Source of the DNA: Phytopythium helicoides
Lineage: Eukaryota > Oomycota > Peronosporomycetes > Pythiales > Pythiaceae
Assembly (NCBI GenBank): GCA_024867545.1
Contig: JANFNE010000007.1
Coordinates: 1,178,001-1,242,000 of the forward strand
Length of the DNA: 64,000 nt
Reading direction: 5' to 3'
Positions 28,187-42,783 of the stretch are shown here, one piece after another. The position numbers and the translations under genes were made by a program. The notes below the pieces were generated by a model that worked only from the letters and a program-made list of their open reading frames with translations, was not told the origin of the DNA and did no database searches. Each line of letters starts with the position of its first letter. The stretch's first letter is position 1.

Positions 28187-30620
28187 TCTCTGACTTTTGT
28201 AGGACGTCACTTCCCCAAAAGAGCGACGTGGGGGATTCGATTCCTACGTTTTCCAGATGATCGTCGATCAGCAAGCATACAAAGGTCAATACAAATCCCC
28301 CTCAACTAGCGATCAGTCTGGAATCTGAGGGACAAGGATCCTACTCGTTATGGCGACGCCAAGCGCTGCCTCGCTGCGAACCCGTGCGCTTCGAGAGAAG
28401 CGAGTTTCAGTGAAGTCGAGGGGTGCATACAGGAGGACTTGGGAGCGATACATCGCGTGGCTAGCAGCGGAGCGCCCTGAGCGATTGGCGCCCGCTCTAC
28501 GCGACACTTTGGGCGATTGTCGAGGCCCAGATGCACGCCGAGTGGTGCGCAACTTCCTCGAAATGGACCAAGACCACCTGCAACCACCCATTATGTTTGG
28601 CGAGCTGCAGGCTGAGGACTTCATTGAGTGGCTTCTCTCCCTAAAAAAGCGCGATGGGAGCGAGTGTGGCTACTCTACGTTCAATAATCATCGTGCAGGG
28701 CTATTCAATCTGTTCCGCGAGTATAAGCAGCTCATGAGCGCTTTCCTACAGAGCGAGTTGTCGACCTAACTTCGTGGACTCAAACGCGAGCAGCTGAAGG
28801 GACCATGAAGATCATAACAGGCAAAGATCCACTCTCATTCGAGCTCTACTCAACACTATGTGATGCAACTACACAAATGGAAGGCAAAGAGATCGTATTC
28901 GCACGCACTTTCTTGATAATGACGTGGAACTTGATGTGTCGATCGTCAAATACGGTCATGATACGGCATGGCCACATGGAATGGCGTGGTGATGCACTTC
29001 GAGTCTATTTTGCACAAATGAAGAACGACCAGCTTGGAGAAAGACCTCGAGATCCTCGACACATTTACGCAATTCCGCTGCGCCCAGCTATCTGCTCAAT
29101 TTCGGCTCTTGCAATATGCTGGACAGTGTTTCCATTCGGTAACAATGGCGGCCAGCTATTCCCCGGGGGCTCTCAGTATGATCGATTTCGAAAGCAGCTA
29201 GTCGCTGTTCTAGCAAAAGACGGTGTTGTCACAGCCTTGAAGCGATTTGGCGTCGACCCTGGCGACGTTGGAATTCACTCAATCCGCAAAGGTGCGGCAC
29301 CGTACTGCTCTTCCGGGTCTACTGCATGTCCTCGACCTACTTCTGTACATCTACGTGGCGGATAGTCTTTAGGTGGCGTCCAGAATACCTATCTACAATA
29401 CCAAGCTGCTGGAGATAGGCATGTCGGCCGCACAGTGTGTGGATTACCGCAAAACAGCGAGCTGTTTGCAATTTTACCCTCTCAATTTGTCGTGAACGAC
29501 GACTTGGTTAGCGAGTCTACAAGAACAGCATTTGGAGCCGTACCACCACACCTGCAGTTAGTAGCTGGGTTTGCGCTCGCTTCTCTCATCTATCAGCTAC
29601 AGCTACTTGACAAAAGCTGCCAGAAAAACACGTACTTCGACAATCACCACTGTTTTGTAGCAGCTCGTTGGTGAATGAGCTTCGTCTGCGCGTCAAATGC
29701 GGGCTCGAAGTGGTTGATAATGGGCTCACCGCATCAGGCGTTCCGCCACACTGCTCAATATTGCAGAAAATGGACCGTGTTGAAGCTACTGTCAAGAATT
29801 TCGGTGATACAATTGTGGCTGACGTCGTGCAAGGTGTCGAAAATGTGGTGGTTGCGCATGGTGCTCTGTCACGTGCGACTATTCAGCGAGCTATGGAGGA
29901 CGCCTTGCAAAAGGCAGGTCTATTGTCGCTAGTATCTCGACTAAATCAACCGGTAGAAGAACAGGAGGTCGCTGAGTCGGATAGCTGCACCCCCGACGGG
30001 AGCGAAACTCTGCTGTACGAATGGGGTGGACGGCTTCCGCCGATTACCGGATGGATACGTCCTTGGAGATGGAACTGCACGTCATTTTTGGGGTCTGTGG
30101 GTATGTGGCAGCGCTACTATGCGGTTACCACCACTGCGCTTTGTTCAATCAGCCGATATCAGCAACTCAAACACCAGAAACGATTCAGTGATCTACGATA
30201 CCTAATGTCAAAGCTCGAGGTGGCTGCGAATGCGAAAGGCCTTGCCTATCGACGCGTGTCAATCGCTCAGGCACTCGCGGTGTACGATCAGATCGAGTAC
30301 GCGATTACAATTGAGTCTACAACTCCGCGCAGCCGAGTACGTAGGACAACCCAACTTAGCTGGCGCACAATAGTTAACGGATTGCGCCGACAGAGTAAGC
30401 AGTAAGGGAATGCACACAACTCGGGTGTTGCTCACTACAGCACACAGAGAATGTGATCACAACTGTGCTGTTCGCCGTGGTTGGTGCCCTGCGCGAGGTC
30501 GCCGCACGACGGTGTAGCTCTTGCTCGTGCCGTGACGTTTGTTCTTCAAGTCGGAACTGGTTAATAACGCTATATAACAAGCATCCCACGACTGTCCCAC
30601 AGATTCCGCCTAACAGTCAT
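28187..30620 (+). mobile_element. Decayed Crypton (tyrosine-recombinase) transposon, 2434 bp
   Basis: The boundaries come from comparison with the empty paralogous site at 37541-37544, where CCCAT runs straight into CAGCTTTG. Here CCCAT (28182-28186) and CAGCTTTG (30621) are separated by 2434 bp, with CAT repeated at the right end (30618-30620). The interior encodes a Crypton-type recombinase in broken frames. No terminal inverted repeats are evident, as expected for Cryptons. Confidence 0.8.
28350..30405 (+). pseudogene. Crypton-type tyrosine recombinase, broken
   Basis: Cryptons move by a single tyrosine recombinase. Recognisable parts: the N-terminal core-binding region (SRGAYRRTWERYIAWLAAER), the first catalytic Arg region (LIMTWNLMCRSSNTV), YFAQMKNDQLGE, the HxxR motif in DVGIHSIRKGAAPYCSSG, and the Tyr motif GGVQNTYLQYQAAGDRHVGR followed by GLPQNSE. 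Damage: TAA at 28767-28769, a frameshift near 28800, TAG at 29363-29365 (where relatives have a Trp codon), and another frame change near 29660. The remaining C-terminal frame (29668..30405) is open. The catalytic residues survive but the gene cannot be read through. Confidence 0.82.
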
Positions 30621-30800
30621 CAGCTTTGTCGTTCTCCTTTCTTTGCCAAAGTCCGCAGCAAATGATACGCTTGGGCTTGAACCGGCCAGCGAACGGCGTG
30701 TCCAAGTGCATCAGCTGAAATAGCGAGCGCATCAGCTGCGACTTGTCAGCTTTGCTTTGAGATTTGAGACCGGGATTGGCGCATGGGCGATCGATCACCA
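30621..30800 (-). pseudogene. 5' fragment of an unidentified gene (copy in unit 1)
   Basis: Minus-strand reading gives SKADKSQLMRSLFQLMHLDT and PKRIICCGLWQRKE. It diverges from the SMC3 start, as if the original locus held a second gene head-to-head with SMC3. The same segment recurs at 37544..37706, where the ATG (37706) is preserved. It is cut off at the inverted-repeat boundary, and no downstream part is present. Confidence 0.35.
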
Positions 30801-30960
30801 AGAGCAAGATCTCGCATGGCAAAGGGTGGGTACGGGCCACAAAGGCACAGCCAATTCGCCAATTCAGGACGGCGTGCGGGAGGGGATGTTGAAGCGCGCT
30901 GCCGTTGGAGACGACGTCGCTGCAGGCACAGCTCGCCGTGTGCACGTTGCACGAAGGTAG

Positions 30961-33063
<2,103 letters not shown>

Positions 33064-33280
33064 ATTTGCTTCGGACTTTGGCAAAGAAAGGAGAACGACA
33101 AAGCTGATGGGAATTGCGCGCTTGTTGCTAATTGTTTTTGCTCGTGTTCGTTTTGTTGGTTTGATTTTCGAGGGGAATGAAGCACACACACGCACACACA
33201 CACACACAATCGCTACAGCATAACGAACATCTACGCACACCAAGTACGCGCTGCAACAGCTTGATAAATAAGCTCAACGC

Positions 33281-34783
33281 TTAACGCCAACGTGGACGGA
33301 CGCTCGTGGACACGCGAGGCCGGGCCGACAGCCTCACGTCGGCGCCGACTGCCTTGGCGCCGACTGCCTTGGCAGCGGCTTGCTCCTCGCGGCGGCGTCC
33401 CATAGAGACGAACCGAGTATCGCGTTGTTGGCGAGTGACGGAAGCGGCAGGAGCGCTTGTGGCAACAACCGGTTGCTGAACGCTGATGTTGACGTCGGCG
33501 TTGACGATGATGTTGGCCAGCTCCGCACCGACGGAAATCGTAGAAGCAGCAGTAGCAGCAGCACTGGGTTTGCTCGTGCGCGTGCTGTTGGCACTGCTGT
33601 GGGAGCTGACACTGGTCTTGGAGAACTTGGCGCTCGTTTCCGGCTTCTGACTGACAATCGGCGACCGTGTCATCGCCGTGGAGGTCGCATTGTAGGACTG
33701 CTCTTCGCGACGCCGGCCCAGAGACACGAAGTGGTTGAGCTGGAACTCGCGCTCCTCTCGCTGGCGCCGGAGCTCGAGGAGGCAAGCGAGGAGGGCCCCA
33801 CCCGTGTGGGAGGTAGGGTGGCCTGCCTTGTTACGAGTGAGGAAGCGTGCATACCGTAGCACGGTGGAGTCGTCGGCAGACTTGAGCTCAGCTGTTGCCA
33901 TGGCTGTGGCCGTTGCTGTGATCGGGGCCGCATTCAGCTCGGCATCGGCCTCAAAGTCGGCCTTGGACTCGGACTCGAAGTCGGACTCGGACTCGGAGTT
34001 GATGTTGTACTCGTCCTCAACTTCAGCCTCGGCAGGCACACCGGCGTCTTCTTCGCACTCGCAGTCGTCCGAGTATTCCGAGAAGTCATCCTCGTCGTCA
34101 TCGAGGTCGATGTCGTCGAAGTTGAGCTTGCGCTGGACCGGCAGGTACTCGCCATCCTCCGACTCGGCGTCTTCTTCGCTCTCGTAGGAGCCGCATTCGA
34201 GGTCGCTGTACTCGCTGTACTCGGGGCCGTCAATTTCGGCGAGTAGTTCCGAGGAGGCGTAGGCGTCGCTGCTGTAGTCGCTGACGTGGTTGCTACAGGC
34301 TTCGTAGTTGTTGACGCCGTCGTAGTAGTACTTGTTGTCGTTGTTGGCGCAGCTGCTGCTGCTGCTGTCGGCGTCGAGCATGAACGGCACGTCGCCCGGG
34401 TTGTAGCAGTAGACGTGCTCAAACGCGAGGCGCTCCGAGTCGCTGTAGTAATCGTCGTCGGTCGTATCCTCGTCGGCGGTCGAGTCGACTTGTTCGAGTT
34501 CGCCTTGAGCTTCGGCTTGGGTTTGGACGGTGGCTGGCGCAGTGGTTGTCGCTGCCAGGTCCTTCGAGAGGTCGGCGGCGAGGCTCTCGAGCGTCTTTGC
34601 GTCGCTCGAGGTCGCTCGAGAGGCCGAAACGGAGGCTGGGGCCGTGGAGCGCGCGCGGACGGCGACGGGCGAGCGCAGCAGCAGGGCCGCGTAGCAGGCG
34701 ACAGCGAGGGCGAGCAGCGCCAAACAGGCGACGAGGAGGAGCAGCACGAGCAGCGCGAGGGCGGCGGCGAGTGTGGCGCTCAT
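33281..34783 (-). CDS. Island membrane-acidic protein, copy 3 (tail type A, 500 aa)
   Basis: ATG 34783 (upstream GTCACCATG on the coding strand). Same layout as copy 2, with the eight-residue insert (SESKADFEADAE) and LLAEIDGPEY, DAGVPAEA, VLRYARFLTRNK and AGHPTSHTGG. Of the other copies only copy 6 has the HPTSHTGG variant. KDLAATTT replaces the KDLTATTT of copies 1, 2, 4 and 6. The frame is intact. Function unknown. Confidence 0.7.
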   Translation of the reverse strand: MSATLAAALALLVLLLLVACLALLALAVACYAALLLRSPVAVRARSTAPASVSASRATSSDAKTLESLAADLSKDLAATTTAPATVQTQAEAQGELEQVDSTADEDTTDDDYYSDSERLAFEHVYCYNPGDVPFMLDADSSSSSCANNDNKYYYDGVNNYEACSNHVSDYSSDAYASSELLAEIDGPEYSEYSDLECGSYESEEDAESEDGEYLPVQRKLNFDDIDLDDDEDDFSEYSDDCECEEDAGVPAEAEVEDEYNINSESESDFESESKADFEADAELNAAPITATATAMATAELKSADDSTVLRYARFLTRNKAGHPTSHTGGALLACLLELRRQREEREFQLNHFVSLGRRREEQSYNATSTAMTRSPIVSQKPETSAKFSKTSVSSHSSANSTRTSKPSAAATAASTISVGAELANIIVNADVNISVQQPVVATSAPAASVTRQQRDTRFVSMGRRREEQAAAKAVGAKAVGADVRLSARPRVSTSVRPRWR

Positions 34784-35139
34784 GGTGACGGTCGAGAGAG
34801 GCGAGGTGGTGGCTTGTCTGGGAGCCGGCAAAAGGGAAAGTGGCGCCTAGGCTGGAGAAAAAAGGCAACTTGGATCGACTTGGATTCAGTATGGATCGAT
34901 TCGAAAGGCGGCACTAAAAAACCTTGGAGAAAGGGCCAGGAAATCTCGAGTTCGCGAGTCAAAGTAGCGATTTGGCGCCACCCACGTGCGTTCTTGGTCG
35001 GCTCATGGACACTGCAGCCGATCAATCGATCCGCGCGTTGTTGAGACCAGCTGGTCGTCAAGATACGGACGGTCGGTGCAGGTCTGGTTGAAGCAGCATG
35101 TAGCCATGATCACGAATCGTACCTAGTCGGATGTAACGT

Positions 35140-35507
35140 CGAAGCGAGGGACGACTACCAATGGAGCTCGTGTCCTCTCCGTTCATCACATAGGAGCATC
35201 CTGCTTTCGTTTTATTATAGTAGTGCTGTGGTTGATGCCTAAATCAAAGCTCCTGGCAACCCAAGTGCCCGATCCTTGTTCATGGACGCACACAGTTGGC
35301 GCAACTGTAGCGCAAAACAGTCTTTCATGTGCATGTCAAGATATGGTCCGAGCTGTTGACTTTAGCGTCTCTATATCCGCTCATGCAGTCGCCTCTTTCC
35401 TTTCTTCGATTCAAATAGACCTCAAAGCATTTCATAGCCATCAAACTTTGGCTATGGAGCGGTGTCAGTGGTGGTGGTGAATGTGAGAGGTACGTCCAGC
35501 TGCTTCA
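35140..35507. repeat. Loop of unit B (368 bp), inverted relative to loops A and C
   Basis: Same 368-bp sequence as the other loops but in the opposite orientation between the same border sequences (ATGTAACGT left, ACGTTACAT right). The TATAATAAAACG box and the small frame (35235..35480) therefore point the other way. Confidence 0.88.
35235..35480 (+). CDS. Small open frame in loop B (81 aa)
   Basis: Same 81-residue frame as in loops A and C, here on the plus strand because the loop is flipped. Real coding status is unproven. Confidence 0.25.
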   Translation: MPKSKLLATQVPDPCSWTHTVGATVAQNSLSCACQDMVRAVDFSVSISAHAVASFLSSIQIDLKAFHSHQTLAMERCQWWW

Positions 35508-35863
35508 ACGTTACATCCGACTAGGTACGATTCGTGATCATGGCTACATGCTGCTTCAACCAGACCTGCACCGACCGTCCGTATCTTGACGACCAGCTGG
35601 TCTCAACAACGCGCGGATCGATTGATCGGCTGCAGTGTCCATGAGCCGACCAAGAACGCACGTGGGTGGCGCCAAATCGCTACTTTGACTCGCGAACTCG
35701 AGATTTCCTGGCCCTTTCTCCAAGGTTTTTTAGTGCCGCCTTTCGAATCGATCCATACTGAATCCAAGTCGATCCAAGTTGCCTTTTTTCTCCAGCCTAG
35801 GCGCCACTTTCCCTTTTGCCGGCTCCCAGACAAGCCACCACCTCGCCTCTCTCGACCGTCACC

Positions 35864-37366
35864 ATGAGCGCCACACTCGCCGCCGCCCTCGCGCTGCTCG
35901 TGCTGCTCCTCCTCGTCGCCTGTTTGGCGCTGCTCGCCCTCGCTGTCGCCTGCTACGCGGCCCTGCTGCTGCGCTCGCCCGTCGCCGTCCGCGCGCGCTC
36001 CACGGCCCCAGCCTCCGTTTCGGCCTCTCGAGCGACCTCGAGCGACGCAAAGACGCTCGAGAGCCTCGCCGCCGACCTCTCGAAGGACCTGACGGCGACA
36101 ACCACTGCGCCAGCCACCGTCCAAACCCAAGCCGAAGCTCAAGGCGAACTCGAACAAGTCGACTCGACCGCCGACGAGGATACGACCGACGACGATTACT
36201 ACAGCGACTCGGAGCGCCTCGCGTTTGAGCACGTCTACTGCTACAACCCGGGCGACGTGCCATTCATGCTCGACGCCGACAGCAGCAGTAGCAGCTGCGC
36301 CAACAACGACAACAAGTACTACTACGACGGCGTCAACAACTACGAAGCCTGTAGCAACCACGTCAGCGACTACAGCAGCGACGCCTACGCCTCCTCGGAA
36401 CTACTCGCCGAAATTGACGGCCCCGAGTACAGCGAGTACAGCGACCTCGAATGCGGCTCCTACGAGAGCGAAGAAGACGCCGAGTCGGAGGATGGCGAGT
36501 ACCTGCCGGTCCAGCGCAAGCTCAACTTCGACGACATCGACCTCGATGACGACGAGGATGACTTCTCGGAATACTCGGACGACTGCGAGTGCGAAGAAGA
36601 TGCGGACGTGCCTGCCGAGGCTGAAGTTGAGGACGAGTACAACATCAACTCCGAGTCCGAGTCCGACTTCGAGTCCGAGTCCAAGGCCGACTTTGAGGCC
36701 GATGCCGAGCTGAATGCGGCCCCGATCACAGCAACGGCCACAGCCATGGCAACAGCTGAGCTCAAGTCTGCCGACGACTCCACCGTGCCACGCTATGCAC
36801 GCTTCCTCACTCGTAACAAGGCCGACCAAGCAACCTCCCAGAAGGGTGGAGCGCTCCTCGCTTGCCTCCTCGAGCTCCGGCGCCAGCGAGAGGAGCGCGA
36901 GTTCCAGCTCAACCACTTCGTGTCTCTGGGCCGGCGTCGCGAAGAGCAGTCCTACAATGCGACCTCCACGGCGATGACACGGTCGCCGATTGTCAGTCAG
37001 AAGCCGGAAACGAGCGCCAAGTTCTCCAAGACCAGTGTCAGCTCCCACAGCAGTGCCAACAGCACGCGCACGAGCAAACCCAGTGCTGCTGCTACTGCTG
37101 CTTCTACGATTTCCGTCGGTGCGGAGCTGGCCAACATCATCGTCAACGCCGACGTCAACATCAGCGTTCAGCAACCGGTTGTTGCCACAAGCGCTCCTGC
37201 CGCTTCCGTCACTCGCCAACAACGCGATACTCGGTTCGTCTCTATGGGACGCCGCCGCGAGGAGCAAGCCGCTGCCAAGGCAGTCGGCGCCAAGGCAGTC
37301 GGCGCCGACGTGAGGCTGTCGGCCCGGCCTCGCGTGTCCACGAGCGTCCGTCCACGTTGGCGTTAA
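35864..37366 (+). CDS. Island membrane-acidic protein, copy 4 (tail type A, 500 aa)
   Basis: ATG 35864. Layout as in copy 2. Marker residues: KDLTATTT, LLAEIDGPEY, DADVPAEA (as in copy 2), the SESKADFEADAE insert (as in copy 3), VPRYARFLTRNKADQATSQKGG. It is thus a mixture of the markers of copies 2 and 3. The frame is intact. Confidence 0.7.
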   Translation: MSATLAAALALLVLLLLVACLALLALAVACYAALLLRSPVAVRARSTAPASVSASRATSSDAKTLESLAADLSKDLTATTTAPATVQTQAEAQGELEQVDSTADEDTTDDDYYSDSERLAFEHVYCYNPGDVPFMLDADSSSSSCANNDNKYYYDGVNNYEACSNHVSDYSSDAYASSELLAEIDGPEYSEYSDLECGSYESEEDAESEDGEYLPVQRKLNFDDIDLDDDEDDFSEYSDDCECEEDADVPAEAEVEDEYNINSESESDFESESKADFEADAELNAAPITATATAMATAELKSADDSTVPRYARFLTRNKADQATSQKGGALLACLLELRRQREEREFQLNHFVSLGRRREEQSYNATSTAMTRSPIVSQKPETSAKFSKTSVSSHSSANSTRTSKPSAAATAASTISVGAELANIIVNADVNISVQQPVVATSAPAASVTRQQRDTRFVSMGRRREEQAAAKAVGAKAVGADVRLSARPRVSTSVRPRWR

Positions 37367-37543
37367 GCGTTGAGCTTATTTATCAAGCTGTTGCAGCGCG
37401 TACTTGGTGTGCGTAGATGTTCGTTATGCTGTAGCGATTGTGTGTGTGTGTGTGTGCGTGTGTGTGCTTCATTCCCCTCGAAAATCAAACCAACAAACGA
37501 ACACGAGAAAAAAAACAATTGGCAACAAGCGCGCAATTCCCAT

Positions 37544-37706
37544 CAGCTTTGTCGTTCTCCTTTCTTTGCCAAAGTCCGCAGCAAATGATACGCTTGGGCT
37601 TTAACCGGCCAGCGAACGGCGTGTCCAAGTGCATCAGCTGAAATAGCGAGCGCGTCAGCTGCGACTTGTCAGCTTTGCTTTGAGATTTGAGACCGGGACT
37701 GGGCAT
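37544..37706 (-). pseudogene. 5' fragment of an unidentified gene (copy in unit 2)
   Basis: ATG at 37706 reading MPSPGLKSQSKADKSQLTRS and on to PKRIICCGLWQRKE. It is open into the inverted repeat, where it loses meaning. See the copy at 30621. Confidence 0.35.
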
Positions 37707-37882
37707 GGGCGATCGATCACCAAGAGCAAGATCTCGCATGGCAAAGGGTGGGTACGGGCCACAAAGGCACAGCCAATTCGCCAATTCAGGACGGCGTGCG
37801 GGAGGGGATGTTGAAGCGCGCTGCCGTTGGAGACGACGTCGCTGCAGGCACAGCTCGCCGTGTGCACGTTGCACGAAGGTAG

Positions 37883-39986
<2,104 letters not shown>

Positions 39987-40203
39987 ATTTGCTTCGGACT
40001 TTGGCAAAGAAAGGAGAACGACAAAGCTGATGGGAATTGCGCGCTTGTTGCTAATTGTTTTTGCTCGTGTTCGTTTTGTTGGTTTGATTTTCGAGGGGAA
40101 TGAAGCACACACACGCACACACACACACACAATCGCTACAGCATAACGAACATCTACGCACACCAAGTACGCGCTGCAACAGCTTGATAAATAAGCTCAA
40201 CGC

Positions 40204-41703
40204 TTAACGCCAACGTGGACGGACGCTCGTGGACACGCGAGGCCGGGCCGACAGCCTCACGTCGGCGCCGACTGCCTTGGCGCCGACTGCCTTGGCAGCG
40301 GCTTGCTCCTCGCGGCGGCGTCCCATAGAGACGAACCGAGTATCGCGTTGTTGGCGAGTGACGGAAGCGGCAGGAGCGCTTGTGGCAACAACCGGTTGCT
40401 GAACGCTGATGTTGACGTCGGCGTTGACGATGATGTTGGCCAGCTCCGCACCGACGGAAATCGTAGAAGCAGCAGTAGCAGCAGCACTGGGTTTGCTCGT
40501 GCGCGTGCTGTTGGCACTGCTGTGGGAGCTGACACTGGTCTTGGAGAACTTGGCGCTCGTTTCCGGCTTCTGACTGACAATCGGCGACCATGTCATCGCC
40601 GTGGAGGTCGCATTGTAGGACTGCTCTTCGCGACGCCGGCCCAGAGACACGAAGTGGTTGAGCTGGAACTCGCGCTCCTCTCGCTGGCGCCGGAGCTCGA
40701 GGAGGCAAGCGAGGAGCGCTCCACCCTTCTGGGAGGTTGCTTGGTCGGCCTTGTTACGAGTGAGGAAGCGTGCATACCGTAGCACGGTGGAGTCGTCGGC
40801 AGACTTGAGCTCAGCTGTTGCCATGGCTGTGGCCGTTGCTGTGATCGGGGCCGCATTCAGCTCGGCATCGGCCTCAAAGTCGGCCTCGGACTCGGACTCG
40901 AAGTCGGACTCGGACTCGGAGTTGATGTTGTACTCGTCCTCAACTTCAGCCTCGGCAGGCACACCGGCGTCTTCTTCGCACTCGCAGTCGTCCGAGTATT
41001 CCGAGAAGTCATCCTCGTCGTCATCGAGGTCGATGTCGTCGAAGTTGAGCTTGCGCTGGACCGGCAGGTACTCGCCATCCTCCGACTCGGCGTCTTCTTC
41101 GCTCTCGTAGGAGCCGCATTCGAGGTCGCTGTACTCGCTGTACTCGAGGCCGTCGATTTCGGCGAGTTCCGAGGAGGCGTAGGCGTCGCTGCTGTAGTCG
41201 CTGACGTGGTTGCTACAGGCTTCGTAGTTGTTGACGCCGTCGTAGTAGTACTTGTTGTCGTTGTTGGCGCAGCTGCTGCTGCTGCTGTCGGCGTCGAGCA
41301 TGAACGGCACGTCGCCCGGGTTGTAGCAGTAGACGTGCTCAAACGCGAGGCGCTCCGAGTCGCTGTAGTAATCGTCGTCGGTCGTATCCTCGTCGGCGGT
41401 CGAGTCGACTTGCTCGAGTTCGCCTTGAGCTTCGGCTTGGGTTTGGACGGTGGCTGGCGCAGTGGTTGTCGCTGCCAGGTCCTTCGAGAGGTCGGCGGCG
41501 AGGCTCTCGAGCGTCTTTGCGTCGCTCGAGGTCGCTCGAGAGGCCGAAACGGAGGCTGGGGCCGTGGAGCGCGCGCGGACGGCGACGGGCGAGCGCAGCA
41601 GCAGGGCCGCGTAGCAGGCGACAGCGAGGGCGAGCAGCGCCAAACAGGCGACGAGGAGGAGCAGCACGAGCAGCGCGAGGGCGGCGGCGAGTGTGGCGCT
41701 CAT
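40204..41703 (-). CDS. Island membrane-acidic protein, copy 5 (tail type A, 499 aa)
   Basis: ATG 41703. Marker residues: KDLAATTT (as in copy 3), SELAEIDGLEY (as in copy 2), DAGVPAEA, the insert SESEADFEADAE (as in copy 6), VLRYARFLTRNKADQATSQKGG, and MTWSPIV where the others have MTRSPIV. The frame is intact. It has the same membrane segment and GRRREEQ motifs as the other copies. Confidence 0.7.
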   Translation of the reverse strand: MSATLAAALALLVLLLLVACLALLALAVACYAALLLRSPVAVRARSTAPASVSASRATSSDAKTLESLAADLSKDLAATTTAPATVQTQAEAQGELEQVDSTADEDTTDDDYYSDSERLAFEHVYCYNPGDVPFMLDADSSSSSCANNDNKYYYDGVNNYEACSNHVSDYSSDAYASSELAEIDGLEYSEYSDLECGSYESEEDAESEDGEYLPVQRKLNFDDIDLDDDEDDFSEYSDDCECEEDAGVPAEAEVEDEYNINSESESDFESESEADFEADAELNAAPITATATAMATAELKSADDSTVLRYARFLTRNKADQATSQKGGALLACLLELRRQREEREFQLNHFVSLGRRREEQSYNATSTAMTWSPIVSQKPETSAKFSKTSVSSHSSANSTRTSKPSAAATAASTISVGAELANIIVNADVNISVQQPVVATSAPAASVTRQQRDTRFVSMGRRREEQAAAKAVGAKAVGADVRLSARPRVSTSVRPRWR

Positions 41704-42059
41704 GGTGGCGGTCGAGAGAGGCGAGGTGGTGGCTTGTCTGGGAGCCGGCAAAAGGGAAAGTGGCGCCAAGGCTGGAGAAAAAAGGCAACTTGGATCGACT
41801 TGGATTCAGTATGGATCGATTCGAAAGGCGGCACTAAAAAACCTTGGAGAAAGGGCCAGGAAATCTCGAGTTCGCGAGTCAAAGTAGCGATTTGGCGCCA
41901 CCCACGTGCGTTCTTGGTCGGCTCATGGACACTGCAGCCGATCAATCGATCCGCGCGTTGTTGAGACCAGCTGGTCGTCAAGATACGGACGGTCGGTGCA
42001 GGTCTGGTTGAAGCAGCATGTAGCCATGATCACGAATCGTACCTAGTCGGATGTAACGT

Positions 42060-42427
42060 TGAAGCAGCTGGACGTACCTCTCACATTCACCACCACCACT
42101 GACACCGCTCCATAGCCAAAGTTTGATGGCTATGAAATGCTTTGAGGTCTATTTGAATCGAAGAAAGGAAAGAGGCGACTGCATGAGCGGATATAGAGAC
42201 GCTAAAGTCAACAGCTCGGACCATATCTTGACATGCACATGAAAGACTGTTTTGCGCTACAGTTGCGCCAACTGTGTGCGTCCATGAACAAGGATCGGGC
42301 ACTTGGGTTGCCAGGAGCTTTGATTTAGGCATCAACCACAGCACTACTATAATAAAACGAAAGCAGGATGCTCCTATGTGATGAACGGAGAGGACACGAG
42401 CTCCATTGGTAGTCGTCCCTCGCTTCG
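42060..42427. repeat. Loop of unit C (368 bp)
   Basis: Same orientation as loop A. Carries the minus-strand small frame 42087..42332. Confidence 0.85.
42087..42332 (-). CDS. Small open frame in loop C (81 aa)
   Basis: Identical in reading to the frame in loop A. Low confidence as a gene. Confidence 0.25.
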   Translation of the reverse strand: MPKSKLLATQVPDPCSWTHTVGATVAQNSLSCACQDMVRAVDFSVSISAHAVASFLSSIQIDLKAFHSHQTLAMERCQWWW

Positions 42428-42783
42428 ACGTTACATCCGACTAGGTACGATTCGTGATCATGGCTACATGCTGCTTCAACCAGACCTGCACCGACCGTCC
42501 GTATCTTGACGACCAGCTGGTCTCAACAACGCGCGGATCGATTGATCGGCTGCAGTGTCCATGAGCCGACCAAGAACGCACGTGGGTGGCGCCAAATCGC
42601 TACTTTGACTCGCGAACTCGAGATTTCCTGGCCCTTTCTCCAAGGTTTTTTAGTGCCGCCTTTCGAATCGATCCATACTGAATCCAAGTCGATCCAAGTT
42701 GCCTTTTTTCTCCAGCCTAGGCGCCACTTTCCCTTTTGCCGGCTCCCAGACAAGCCACCACCTCGCCTCTCTCGACCGCCACC

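Larger units (their letters stand above)
33064..37586. repeat. Long inverted-repeat unit B (type A tails on both sides)
   Basis: A near-perfect palindrome of about 4.5 kb: arms 33064..35139 and 35508..37586 around a 368-bp loop. The ends lie inside the flanking SMC3-locus sequence at AGCAAAT. Both arms carry a full gene copy, 3 and 4. Confidence 0.9.
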
